From assembly GCF_900100965.1 (NCBI RefSeq), contig NZ_FMUJ01000004.1, forward strand, positions 682,001 to 746,000: DNA of 64,000 nt, read 5' to 3'. The stretch is from Variovorax sp. EL159. GTDB lineage: Bacteria > Pseudomonadota > Gammaproteobacteria > Burkholderiales > Burkholderiaceae_C. The position numbers were made by a program, and so were the translations under genes. This document shows positions 1 through 8,527 of this stretch, piece after piece. Each line of letters begins with the position of its first letter. Within the stretch, counting starts at the first letter, position 1. The notes beneath the pieces were generated by a model. The model had not been told where the DNA came from. It saw only the letters and a program-made list of their open reading frames with translations, and did no database searches.

Positions 1-1097
1 GCGACCCGGTCTTCAAGCCCTATGTGATGCGCGAGATCAACGGCGTGCCCTGTGCCATCGTCGGCCAGGCCTTTCCGTACACGCCCATCGCCAACCCGCG
101 CTACATGGTGGCCGACTGGACCTTCGGCATCCAGGACGACAACCTGCAGCGCGTGGTGAACGAGGCGCGTGCCAAGGGCGCGCAGGTGGTGGTCGTGCTC
201 TCGCACAACGGCATGGACGTCGACCTGAAGATGGCCAGCCGCGTGACCGGCATCGACGCCATCCTCGGCGGCCACACGCACGACGGCACGCCGATGCCCA
301 CGCTGGTGAGCAACGCGGGCGGCAAGACCATCGTGGTCAATGGCGGCTCCAACGGCAAGTTTCTCGGCGTGATCGACTTCGACGTCAAGGGCAAGAAGGT
401 CAGCGACTTCCGCTACCGACTGCTGCCGGTGTTCTCCGACCTGATACCGGCCGACAAGGAAATGGATGCGCTCATCGCGCGCATCCGCGCGCCTTATGAA
501 GCCAAGCTCTCGGAAACGCTCGCCCACACCGACGGCACGCTGTACCGGCGCGGCAACTTCAACGGCACCGGCGACCAGGTGCTGCTCGATGCGCTGATGG
601 AAGTGCAAGACGCGCCCATCGCCTTTTCGCCCGGCTTCCGCTGGGGCACCTCGCTGCTGCCGGGCCAGCCCATCACGCGCGAATGGCTGATGGACATGAC
701 GGCCACCACCTACTCGTACGCGACCGTGACGCAGATGACCGGCGAGACGCTCAAGACCGTGCTCGAAGACGTCTGCGACAACCTCTTCAACCCCGACCCC
801 TACTACCAGCAGGGCGGCGACATGGTGCGCGTGGGCGGGCTGCAGTACACCTGCGACCCGACCGCAGGCATGGGCCAGCGCATCCAGGACATGCGCCTGG
901 GCGGCAAGCCCATCGAAGCGAGCCGCACCTACAAGGTCGCGGGCTGGGCGCCGGTGAGCGAAGAAGCGCGCACGGCCGGCAACAAGCCGGTGTGGGAAGT
1001 GATCGAGCCGTGGCTGAAGTCGCGCAAGGTGATCTCCACGCGCCGGCTCGACGAACCCGTGCTGAAGAACGTCGCACCGAATCCCGGCCTGAGCTGA
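1..1097 (+). CDS. soxB: SoxB thiosulfohydrolase, 5'-truncated by the window
   Basis: Periplasmic component of the Sox thiosulfate-oxidising system; SoxB hydrolytically releases sulfate from the cysteine-S-sulfonate carried on SoxYZ. The reading frame is open from base 3, so about 365 of the family's roughly 570 residues are present. Visible features fit the 5'-nucleotidase-like metallophosphoesterase fold: an SHNGMDVD metal-ligand segment, the GGHTHDG motif, and a C-terminal nucleotidase-type domain with the YQQGGDMVRVGG segment characteristic of SoxB. The signal peptide and first metal motifs lie outside the window. A YeeE-type transporter follows 43 bp downstream, which agrees with a sulfur-oxidation context; the rest of the sox cluster presumably lies to the left. 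Confidence 0.93.
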   Translation, partial: DPVFKPYVMREINGVPCAIVGQAFPYTPIANPRYMVADWTFGIQDDNLQRVVNEARAKGAQVVVVLSHNGMDVDLKMASRVTGIDAILGGHTHDGTPMPTLVSNAGGKTIVVNGGSNGKFLGVIDFDVKGKKVSDFRYRLLPVFSDLIPADKEMDALIARIRAPYEAKLSETLAHTDGTLYRRGNFNGTGDQVLLDALMEVQDAPIAFSPGFRWGTSLLPGQPITREWLMDMTATTYSYATVTQMTGETLKTVLEDVCDNLFNPDPYYQQGGDMVRVGGLQYTCDPTAGMGQRIQDMRLGGKPIEASRTYKVAGWAPVSEEARTAGNKPVWEVIEPWLKSRKVISTRRLDEPVLKNVAPNPGLS

Positions 1098-1140
1098 ATC
1101 GAACCGGCGCTGCCGCGGGGCCGCTCCCTAGAATCGCGGC

Positions 1141-2259
1141 ATGTCCATTGAGCAGGTTTCTCTTCTCACGTCGCTCGCACTCGTGGCCGCCTTCGTGCTG
1201 TCGGCGGTGTTCGGCGCCGTGGCGCGGTCCACGCGCTTTTGCACCATGGGCGCGATCAGCGACGTGGTGAACCTGGGCGACTGGACGCGCGTGAAGCAAT
1301 GGGCCGCTGCCGGCGGCATCGCGCTGATCGGTTTCTCTGCGCTGGTCTTTGCCGGGCTGGTCGATCCGAACCAGACGCTGTATGCCTCGAACCGCATCCT
1401 CTGGCTGGCGGCGCTGGTCGGCGGCCTCCTGTTCGGCGCGGGCATGGTGCTGTCTTCGGGTTGCGGCAACAAGACGCTGGTGCGCCTGGGCGGCGGCAGC
1501 CTGAAGGCGCTGGTGGTGCTGCTGGTGATGGGCGTGTCGGCCTTCGCCACGCTCAAGGGCATCACCGCCGTGCTGCGCGTGGCCACCGTGGACAAGGTGC
1601 ATGTCGACATGGCGACCAATGCGTCGCTGCCCGACGTGCTGGCCGCGGCGCTGCAGGTGCATGGCCCGTCGCTGCGCCTTCTCATCGGCCTGGTCGTCGG
1701 TGGCGCACTGATCGCATGGGCTGCGTGGGGCCGTCGTGACACGCGCGACGTGCGCAGCCTTGTCGGCGGATTGCTGATCGGCCTGCTGGTCGTGGCGGCG
1801 TGGTGGCTCAGCGGCCACTGGGCCGTGGTCGACGAGCATCCGCTCACGCTGGAGCATGTCTTTCTTGCGACCAACTCCGGCCGCGCCGAGGCGCTGAGCT
1901 TCGTCACGCCGGTGGCCTATGCGCTCGACTGGCTGCTGTTCTACAGCGACGCCAACAAGCTGCTGACCCTGGGCATCGCATCGGTCGCTGGCGTGGTGGT
2001 GGGCGCTGGTGTGCATGCGCTGTGGTCGCGCGAATTCCGCTGGGAAGGCTTCGCGAATACAGGTGACCTCGCGCACCACGTGACGGGCGGCGTGCTGATG
2101 GGCATCGGCGGCGTCACGGCCATGGGCTGCACCATCGGGCAGGGGCTGAGCGCCTTTTCCACCTTGAGCATCGCCAGCCTGCCGGCCATTGCCGGCATCG
2201 TCGTCGGCGCGGTGGCGAGCCTGAAGTACCAGGCCTGGCAGCTTCAGCGGGCGCTTTGA
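1141..2259 (+). CDS. YeeE/YedE-family sulfur transporter
   Basis: Polytopic inner-membrane protein of 372 residues (two repeated halves) of the YeeE/YedE family, whose characterised members import thiosulfate or related sulfur compounds. Three family-type cysteine motifs are visible: STRFCTMGAI near residue 33, SSGCGNKT near 111 and AMGCTIGQG near 331; such cysteines relay thiosulfate in TsuA. Hydrophobic segments cover most of the chain. It lies directly behind soxB on the same strand, so supplying or exporting a sulfur intermediate for Sox is the natural inference. The ATG has no strong Shine-Dalgarno sequence; it may be translated from the soxB message. The exact substrate cannot be read from sequence. 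Confidence 0.82.
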   Translation: MSIEQVSLLTSLALVAAFVLSAVFGAVARSTRFCTMGAISDVVNLGDWTRVKQWAAAGGIALIGFSALVFAGLVDPNQTLYASNRILWLAALVGGLLFGAGMVLSSGCGNKTLVRLGGGSLKALVVLLVMGVSAFATLKGITAVLRVATVDKVHVDMATNASLPDVLAAALQVHGPSLRLLIGLVVGGALIAWAAWGRRDTRDVRSLVGGLLIGLLVVAAWWLSGHWAVVDEHPLTLEHVFLATNSGRAEALSFVTPVAYALDWLLFYSDANKLLTLGIASVAGVVVGAGVHALWSREFRWEGFANTGDLAHHVTGGVLMGIGGVTAMGCTIGQGLSAFSTLSIASLPAIAGIVVGAVASLKYQAWQLQRAL

Positions 2260-2283
2260 CACCCGCCGGCGATGCGTCTGGAA

Positions 2284-3489
2284 TCAGGGCACGACGTCCA
2301 TGACCACCGGGTAGTAGATCTCGTAGACGGGGCCTCCACCCGGGGCGTAGCGGAAGTGAACCTGCGCGCTGTAGCGCCCGGGCACCAGGCATCGGCCGCC
2401 GTAGCAGGCCTGCACCTGCGTGCTCCAGCTGTCGCCCTTCGTCGCGTACCTGGGCAAGCCCGCTTCGTTGGTGGAGCGGAAGTAGAGCCACAGATTGGGG
2501 CCCGGATACATGCTGGTGTCCACGCCGGGCGGTGTGCTCATCACCGTATCCACATAGCTCATCTTGTCGCTGGTGTTTCCCGGGAAGTAGACATAGTTGT
2601 CCTGTTGGGGCGCCAGGGTGGCCGTCCCTTGCTTGACCACGAAATGCGCATCCGGTTTGGACAGGACGTAGGGCGCGTTCGAGGGGTTGGTCAGCACGCT
2701 CACGTCGAGCATCCTGGACAGCTTCTGCCCATCCGAGGTCGTGGCGCTCACGCTGAAGCTGGCCTTGTACGACGAAGCGCTCGGCATCAGTCCCTGCAGT
2801 GCGACCACGACGTTCGGCGAGCCGTCGGCCGCCTTCTCGACCTTGAAAATATCGGTAGCACCGAGCGTTGGCGCGACGGCCCACGAGCTTGCGTCCGCAG
2901 GCAGTGTGATCGGAACAGTCACGGGTGACACGGCGGCGCCGAAAGGTGTGACGAAGTCGACGCTCTTCCTGCTCAGCCCCAGCCCGGCCTTGACGGTGAT
3001 CGAATACGGAATCTGTGGATTCTCGACCCGGATTTCCGACAGGCAAGCCGTATCCAGACAGGCCTTGACAGTCATGTTGCCCTTGTAGGCCTTGGGCCCG
3101 TCGGGTGCCACCTTGCCGGTCATGCTCAGCGAAGCCGACTGTGCAGCGGCATTGATGGCGACGGCAGGCTTTTCTTCGAACAGCGGATCGGGCATCACGA
3201 CAAGGAGTACCAGCACCTTGCCGCTGAGGAGGTTCACGTCGCCCGAAAGCGTGCCCGACACCAGGACGCCCGGGACCATCTGCCCTTCGTAGACTGTCTT
3301 GTCGATGCTGGCCGGCTGAGTGATGCGAATGGAAAGCCCATTCACATAGTTCGCCGTGGGAACGACGGGTGCAACGCCCATCGGAAAACCACCACCTCCT
3401 CCGCCACCCCCTCCGCCGCCGCCACAAGCGGCGATCACCAGGGACACAAGGCCGGCCGAGGCCGCCTGAAAAACACGCTTCAGTTTCAT
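2284..3489 (-). CDS. Secreted lipoprotein with polyglycine linker, unknown function
   Basis: A 401-residue protein with a lipoprotein signal peptide: basic start, hydrophobic core, and lipobox VIAAC with Cys22 as the predicted lipidated residue. Twelve consecutive glycines follow the cysteine, encoded by mixed GGC/GGA/GGT/GGG codons, so this is not a simple slipped trinucleotide array. The remainder is rich in Ser, Thr, Val and Pro with short alternating hydrophobic stretches, suggesting beta-sandwich domains. ACGGGG-type lipoproteins are common in Burkholderiales. It converges on the YeeE gene (24 bp apart). I do not recognise a family. Confidence 0.8.
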   Translation of the reverse strand: MKLKRVFQAASAGLVSLVIAACGGGGGGGGGGGGFPMGVAPVVPTANYVNGLSIRITQPASIDKTVYEGQMVPGVLVSGTLSGDVNLLSGKVLVLLVVMPDPLFEEKPAVAINAAAQSASLSMTGKVAPDGPKAYKGNMTVKACLDTACLSEIRVENPQIPYSITVKAGLGLSRKSVDFVTPFGAAVSPVTVPITLPADASSWAVAPTLGATDIFKVEKAADGSPNVVVALQGLMPSASSYKASFSVSATTSDGQKLSRMLDVSVLTNPSNAPYVLSKPDAHFVVKQGTATLAPQQDNYVYFPGNTSDKMSYVDTVMSTPPGVDTSMYPGPNLWLYFRSTNEAGLPRYATKGDSWSTQVQACYGGRCLVPGRYSAQVHFRYAPGGGPVYEIYYPVVMDVVP

Positions 3490-3666
3490 CTCTTCCTCCC
3501 AGTGGATTTCACTTGCTTGCGAATCCGATCGATCGCTCTTTCGGACTGCACCCTCTTTGGCTCGCTTTTGCTTTTGCTTTTTGCGCGCTTGATTCTAGAG
3601 ATTGTTGTCGATTCCGCCTGGTTGCCGTGCCAGCCGTGCAGGCCTGACCGTCCCCGTTGCCTGCGG

Positions 3667-3718
3667 TTTTTACGCTTTCTTTACGCCCACCCACCGACTC
3701 TTTCCCCCGGTTTTACGC
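3667..3718 (+). promoter_or_regulatory. Candidate KdpE operator: three TTTACGC direct repeats
   Basis: TTTACGC occurs at 3669-3675, 3680-3686 and 3712-3718. Spacings of 11 and 32 bp put all three on about the same helix face. The first two form a T-rich block that resembles the described E. coli KdpE site (TTTATA...TTTACA type). The block ends 45 bp before the first ORF of the kdp operon. The region 3490-3663 upstream shows no gene. Binding is inferred. Confidence 0.5.
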
Positions 3719-3763
3719 ACGACTGCCGAGACTGAAGCCTGTCTTGTTTTGCAGGAGTGATGT

Positions 3764-3892
3764 ATGGACATCGTCTGGATGGGCGCCTTGCTGGCGCTGT
3801 GGGTCGTGGTGGCGGCCATGGTCGTCGGGCTGAACCGGCTCGAAGGGCCGAACCCGTCGAAAACCGCTGTTGGCGATGGAGAAGCATCGTGA
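3764..3892 (+). CDS. Small single-pass membrane protein leading the kdp operon
   Basis: A 42-residue ORF starting MDIVWMGALL. It has one strong transmembrane segment (about residues 4-23) followed by a short polar tail ending GDGEAS. A good Shine-Dalgarno sequence (AGGAG at 3753-3757) sits 6 nt before the ATG. Its stop overlaps the GTG of kdpF (GTGA), so the two are probably translationally coupled. A competing in-frame extension of kdpF from 3757/3760 was rejected because the RBS spacing is wrong. Position suggests an accessory Kdp peptide; I do not recognise it as a named family. Confidence 0.65.
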   Translation: MDIVWMGALLALWVVVAAMVVGLNRLEGPNPSKTAVGDGEAS

Positions 3893-3987
3893 TCAGCCTT
3901 GAAGTTCTTTATGGGTTCGGCGCGCTGATCGCCGTGATCCTGTTCGCCTACCTCGTGTTCGCGCTGATCTGCGCGGAGGAATTCTGA
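3889..3987 (+). CDS. kdpF: KdpF, small stabilising subunit of the K+ ATPase
   Basis: A 32-residue single-span peptide. Its hydrophobic core LIAVILFAYLVFALI and terminal AEEF closely match the KdpF pattern (one helix ending in Leu/Ala-rich residues and an acidic-aromatic tail). KdpF stabilises the KdpFABC complex in the inner membrane. The GTG start at 3889 overlaps the previous stop by 4 nt and has GGAG 7 nt upstream. kdpA starts 2 nt after the kdpF stop, with its own RBS (GGAGGA) inside the end of kdpF. Confidence 0.9.
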   Translation: MISLEVLYGFGALIAVILFAYLVFALICAEEF

Positions 3988-3988
3988 A

Positions 3989-5788
3989 ATGACTTCCTCC
4001 GCCTGGGGCCTGTTGGCCTTTTTCCTGGCCGCGCTGCTGGTGCTGGCCTGGCCTGTCGGCAAGTTCCTTGCCGCGCTGTGCAACGAGCGCGTGCCGCGCT
4101 GGATGCAGCGCGTCGAGTCGCCGCTCTACAAGATCGCCGGTACGAAGCCGGAGCAGTCGATGCACTGGCTGCGCTACGCGCTCGCGCTGCTGGCCTTCAA
4201 TGCCATCGGCGCCATCTTTCTTTATGCCCTGCAACGCGTGCAGGGCTGGTTGCCGCTGAACCCCGCGGGCATGACGGCCGTGTCGCCCGACTCGGCCTTC
4301 AACACCGCGGTGAGCTTCGTCGCCAACACCAACTGGCAGGGCTATGCCGGTGAGTCGACCATGAGCTATCTCACGCAGATGCTCGGCCTGACGGTGCAGA
4401 ACTTCCTCTCGGCCGCCACCGGCATCGCGGTGGCCTTCGCACTGGTGCGCGGCTTTGCGCGCCGGGGTGACGGCAAGGGCCTGGTCGGCAACTTCTGGGC
4501 CGACGTCACGCGCATCACGCTGTGGGTGCTGGTGCCGCTGTCGTTCGTGCTCGCGCTGTTCCTCGCGGGGCAGGGCGTGATCCAGAACTTCGACGACTAC
4601 AAGACCGTGAACACGGTCGAGACCACCGCCTTCCAGCAACCGAAGAACGGCGCCGACGGCCAGCCGCTGAAGGACGACAAGGGCCAGCCGGTGATGGAAG
4701 ACGCCACCACCAAGACGCAGGTGCTGGCCATGGGCCCGGTGGCTTCGCAAGAGGCGATCAAGATGCTCGGCACCAACGGTGGCGGCTTCTTCAATGCCAA
4801 CTCGGCGCATCCGTACGAGAACCCGACCGCGTTGACCAACCTGCTGGAAATGCTCGCGATCTTCGTGATCCCGGCGGCGCTGTGCTTCACCTTCGGCCGC
4901 GTGGTCGGCGACATGCGCCAGGGCTGGGCCGTGCTGGCCGCCATGACGATCATGTTCGTGATCGCGGTGGTGGTCATCACGCCCGCCGAGCAGGCCGGCA
5001 ACCCGCTGCTGACTTCGCTGGGCGTCGACCAGGTGTCGAGCGTGCTGCAGACCGGCGGCAACATGGAAGGCAAGGAAGTGCGCTTCGGCATCGACGCCAC
5101 CTCGCTGTTTGCCGCGGTGACCACCGCCGCCTCGTGCGGTGCGGTCAACGCCATGCACGACTCGCTCACGCCGCTGGGCGGCATGGTGCCGATGGTGCTC
5201 ATGCAACTGGGCGAAGTGGTGTTCGGCGGCGTGGGCTCGGGCCTGTACGGCATGCTGATCTTCGCGATGCTCGCGGTGTTCATCGCCGGCCTCATGATCG
5301 GCCGCACGCCCGAGTACCTCGGCAAGAAGATCGAGGTGCGCGAGATGAAGCTGATCTCCATCGCGATCCTGGTCACGCCGATTCTGGTGCTGGCGGGAAC
5401 CGCCGTGGCGGTGGTCGCGGGTGCCGGCAAGGCCGGCATTGCCAACCCCGGCGCGCATGGCTTCTCGGAAATCCTCTACGCGCTGACCTCGGCCGCCAAC
5501 AACAACGGCAGCGCCTTCGCGGGCCTGTCGGCCAACACGCCCTTCTACAACGGCCTGCTCGGCCTGGCGATGTGGCTCGGCCGCTTCGCGATGATCGTGC
5601 CGGTGCTGGCCATTGCCGGTGCACTGGCCGCCAAGAAGCGCCTGCCCGTCACCGGCGGCACCTTGCCCACGCACGGCCCGCTGTTCGTCTCTTTGCTGAT
5701 CGGCACGGTGCTGCTGGTCGGCTTGCTCAACTACGTGCCGGCGCTGGCCCTCGGGCCGATCGTCGAACACCTGGTGCTCTGGAAATAA
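3989..5788 (+). CDS. kdpA: KdpA, potassium-binding/translocating subunit
   Basis: A 599-residue polytopic inner-membrane protein that selects and conducts K+ in the KdpFABC P-type ATPase. The four selectivity-filter-like loops of the superfamily are recognisable: ANTNWQGYAGES near residue 112, TNGGGFFNANSAHPYENP near 263, TTAASCGAVNAMHDSLTPLGG near 374 and TSAANNNGSAF near 500. Length and order match canonical KdpA. It is coupled to kdpF upstream and is followed after 10 bp by kdpB with a strong AAGGAG RBS. Confidence 0.98.
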   Translation: MTSSAWGLLAFFLAALLVLAWPVGKFLAALCNERVPRWMQRVESPLYKIAGTKPEQSMHWLRYALALLAFNAIGAIFLYALQRVQGWLPLNPAGMTAVSPDSAFNTAVSFVANTNWQGYAGESTMSYLTQMLGLTVQNFLSAATGIAVAFALVRGFARRGDGKGLVGNFWADVTRITLWVLVPLSFVLALFLAGQGVIQNFDDYKTVNTVETTAFQQPKNGADGQPLKDDKGQPVMEDATTKTQVLAMGPVASQEAIKMLGTNGGGFFNANSAHPYENPTALTNLLEMLAIFVIPAALCFTFGRVVGDMRQGWAVLAAMTIMFVIAVVVITPAEQAGNPLLTSLGVDQVSSVLQTGGNMEGKEVRFGIDATSLFAAVTTAASCGAVNAMHDSLTPLGGMVPMVLMQLGEVVFGGVGSGLYGMLIFAMLAVFIAGLMIGRTPEYLGKKIEVREMKLISIAILVTPILVLAGTAVAVVAGAGKAGIANPGAHGFSEILYALTSAANNNGSAFAGLSANTPFYNGLLGLAMWLGRFAMIVPVLAIAGALAAKKRLPVTGGTLPTHGPLFVSLLIGTVLLVGLLNYVPALALGPIVEHLVLWK

Positions 5789-5798
5789 GGAGCCCACC

Positions 5799-7898
5799 AT
5801 GACTGTCAACACCAAAACTTCTCTCTCGCTGTTCGATGCAGCGCTGGTCAAGCCCGCCCTGTGGGGCGCCTTCGCCAAGCTGAACCCGCGCACCCAGTGG
5901 CGCAACCCGGTGATGTTCATCGTCTACATCGGCAGCATCCTGACGACGCTGCTCTGGGTGCACGCGATGAACTTCCCGGGCGACACCGGCATGAAGCCCG
6001 CCTTCGTGCTGGCCGTGACCATCTGGCTGTGGTTCACCGTGCTGTTCGCCAACTTCGCCGAAGCCCTGGCCGAAGGCCGCAGCAAGGCGCAGGCCGCGTC
6101 GCTGCGCGGCCTGCGCAAGGACACCTGGGCCAAGAAGCTGACGGAGCCGCATCACGGCGGCCAGTGGCTGCCCGAGCAGGCGCCCAACCTGCGCAAGGGC
6201 GACGTCGTGCTGGTCGAGACCGGCGACGTGATCCCGCTCGACGGCGAAGTCATCGAAGGCGTGGCCTCGGTCGACGAAAGCGCCATCACCGGCGAATCGG
6301 CACCCGTGGTGCGCGAATCGGGCGGCGACTTCTCGGCCGTGACCGGCGGCACCCGCGTGCTGTCCGACTGGCTGGTGGTGCGCATCTCGGTGAACCCGGG
6401 CGAGTCTTTCCTCGACCGCATGATCGGCATGGTCGAGGCCGCCAAGCGCCAGAAGACACCGAACGAGATCGCGCTGACCATCCTGCTGGTGGCGCTCACG
6501 CTGGTGTTCCTGATGGTCACCGTCACGCTGCTGCCGTTCTCGGTGTTCAGCGTGGAGGCTGCCGGTGCGGGCACCGTGGTGTCGCTCACCGCGCTGGTGG
6601 CGCTGCTGGTGTGCCTGATCCCGACCACCATCGGCGGCCTGCTCTCGGCCGTGGGCGTGGCCGGCATGAGCCGCATGATGCAGGCCAACGTGATCGCCAC
6701 CTCGGGCCGCGCGGTGGAAGCCGCCGGCGACGTCGACGTGCTGCTGCTCGACAAGACCGGCACCATCACGCACGGCAACCGCCAGGCCACGGCCTTCCTG
6801 CCGGCGCCCGGCGTCCCCAAGGCCCGGCTGGCACGCGCCGCGATGTTCGCCTCGCTGGCCGACGAAACGCCCGAGGGCCGCAGCATCGTCGAACTGGCGC
6901 GCCGCGACGGCCTGGACGCCACGGCCGTCGAAGGCGCCCGCTTCGTGCCCTTCACCGCGCAGACCCGCATGAGCGGCGTCGATCTGCCGGCCGCACCCAA
7001 CAGCCTGGACACCGACGCCATCCTGCTGCGCAAGGGCGCGGTCGATGCGATCCGCCGGCATGTGGAATCGCTCGGCGGCGCGATGCCCGCCGAGATGCTG
7101 CGCGCCGCCGAGGAAACGGCCCGCCGCGGCAGCACGCCGCTGGCCGTGGCCGAAGGCGACCGCGTGCTCGGCGTGGTCGAGCTCAAGGACATCGTCAAGA
7201 CCGACATCAAGGAGCGCTTTGCCGAGCTGCGCCGCATGGGCATCAAGACGGTGATGATCACCGGCGACAACAAGCTCACGGCAGCCGCCATCGCGGCCGA
7301 GGCCGGCGTCGACGACTTCCTGGCCGAAGCCACGCCCGAAGACAAGCTCGCGCTGATCCGCAAGTACCAGGCCGAAGGCCGCCTGGTCGCCATGACCGGC
7401 GACGGCACCAACGACGCCCCCGCGCTCGCACAGGCCGACGTGGCGGTGGCCATGGGCAGCGGCACGCAGGCCGCGAAGGAGGCCGGCAACATGGTCGACC
7501 TCGACTCCAACCCGACCAAGTTGCTCGAAGTGGTGGAAACCGGCAAGGCGCTGCTCATGACGCGCGGCTCGCTCACCACCTTCTCGATCGCGAACGACGT
7601 GGCGAAGTACTTCGCGATCATTCCCGCGATCTTCGTGTCGACCTACCCGCAGCTCGGCGCGCTCAACGTGATGCGGCTTGCGAGCCCTTCGTCGGCCATC
7701 CTGAGCGCGGTGATCTTCAACGCGCTGGTCATCGTGTTCCTGATTCCGCTCGCGCTCAAGGGCGTGCGCTACCGGCCGGTGGGCGCGGCTTCGCTGCTGC
7801 GCCGCAACCTCGCCATCTACGGCCTGGGCGGCCTGCTCGTTCCTTTCATCGGCATCAAGTTGATCGACTGGCTGCTCGTGGCCGTCCATCTCGTCTGA
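5799..7898 (+). CDS. kdpB: KdpB, catalytic P-type ATPase subunit
   Basis: A 699-residue P-type ATPase (type IA) that hydrolyses ATP to drive K+ uptake through KdpA. The actuator-domain motif TGES lies in SAITGESAPV. The phosphorylated Asp is about residue 318 in LLLDKTGTITHGN. Hinge motif MTGDGTNDAPALAQAD and the P-domain MITGDNKLTAAAIA are intact. Membrane segments occur in the usual places. Nothing is missing compared with characterised KdpB. The gene follows kdpA after 10 bp and precedes kdpC by 13 bp. Confidence 0.98.
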   Translation: MTVNTKTSLSLFDAALVKPALWGAFAKLNPRTQWRNPVMFIVYIGSILTTLLWVHAMNFPGDTGMKPAFVLAVTIWLWFTVLFANFAEALAEGRSKAQAASLRGLRKDTWAKKLTEPHHGGQWLPEQAPNLRKGDVVLVETGDVIPLDGEVIEGVASVDESAITGESAPVVRESGGDFSAVTGGTRVLSDWLVVRISVNPGESFLDRMIGMVEAAKRQKTPNEIALTILLVALTLVFLMVTVTLLPFSVFSVEAAGAGTVVSLTALVALLVCLIPTTIGGLLSAVGVAGMSRMMQANVIATSGRAVEAAGDVDVLLLDKTGTITHGNRQATAFLPAPGVPKARLARAAMFASLADETPEGRSIVELARRDGLDATAVEGARFVPFTAQTRMSGVDLPAAPNSLDTDAILLRKGAVDAIRRHVESLGGAMPAEMLRAAEETARRGSTPLAVAEGDRVLGVVELKDIVKTDIKERFAELRRMGIKTVMITGDNKLTAAAIAAEAGVDDFLAEATPEDKLALIRKYQAEGRLVAMTGDGTNDAPALAQADVAVAMGSGTQAAKEAGNMVDLDSNPTKLLEVVETGKALLMTRGSLTTFSIANDVAKYFAIIPAIFVSTYPQLGALNVMRLASPSSAILSAVIFNALVIVFLIPLALKGVRYRPVGAASLLRRNLAIYGLGGLLVPFIGIKLIDWLLVAVHLV

Positions 7899-7911
7899 GG
7901 AGTTCTTCATC

Positions 7912-8514
7912 ATGAAAAACAACAACGGCAGCATCTTTCGCCCCGCGCTCGTGCTCTTCGTATTGCTGAGCGCGATCACCGGGCTGATCTATCCGGCGGT
8001 CGTCACCGGCGCCGCGAAGGCGGTGTTTCCGGCGCAGGCAGCCGGCAGCCTGATCGTGCTCGATGGCACGACCGTGGGCTCCAAGCTCATCGGCCAGAAC
8101 TTCAGCGACCCGAAGCACTTCTGGGGCCGCCCATCGGCCACTTCGCCGCAGCCCTACAACGCCAGCGCCTCGGGTGGCTCGAACCAGGGGCCGCTGAACC
8201 CCGCGCTGACCGATGCGGTCAAGGGCCGCGTCGAGGCCCTGCGCGTGGCCGATCCGGGCAACACCGCACCGGTGCCGGTCGACCTCGTCACGGCATCGGC
8301 CAGCGGGCTCGACCCGGACATCAGCCCCGCCGCCGCGCAATACCAGGCGGCACGCGTTGCGCGCGTGCGCGGCGTGCCGCTCGAACAGGTCAACACGCTG
8401 ATCGCGAAGAACACGCAGCGCCCGTTGCTGGGCTTGTTGGGTGAATCGCGCGTCAACGTGCTCGCATTGAATCTCGCGCTCGACGCAGTTCCTGCTTCGA
8501 CCACCGCGCGTTGA
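7912..8514 (+). CDS. kdpC: KdpC, assembly subunit of the K+ ATPase
   Basis: A 200-residue protein with one N-terminal transmembrane helix (about residues 12-34) and a periplasmic domain. The family segments GSKLIGQNFSDPKHFWGRPS, GGSNQGPLNPAL and GLDPDISPAAAQYQ are clear. KdpC binds between KdpA and KdpB and raises nucleotide affinity. A GAGGAG RBS precedes the ATG. A further ORF begins 13 bp after the stop with an equally strong RBS, so transcription probably continues past kdpC. Confidence 0.97.
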   Translation: MKNNNGSIFRPALVLFVLLSAITGLIYPAVVTGAAKAVFPAQAAGSLIVLDGTTVGSKLIGQNFSDPKHFWGRPSATSPQPYNASASGGSNQGPLNPALTDAVKGRVEALRVADPGNTAPVPVDLVTASASGLDPDISPAAAQYQAARVARVRGVPLEQVNTLIAKNTQRPLLGLLGESRVNVLALNLALDAVPASTTAR

Positions 8515-8527
8515 GGAGAAAAAAACC

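Noticed and set aside
3757..3987. N-terminally extended KdpF starting at GTG 3757 or ATG 3760
   Set aside because: The Shine-Dalgarno sequence is too close, and the extension is Arg/Gly-rich. The overlapping 42-codon frame and GTG 3889 fit much better.
3893..5920. Long minus-strand open frame (675 codons) opposite kdpA
   Set aside because: Composition is His/Gln/Arg/Ala-rich with no domain pattern. It is the usual antisense shadow of a high-GC gene with intact KdpA motifs on the other strand.
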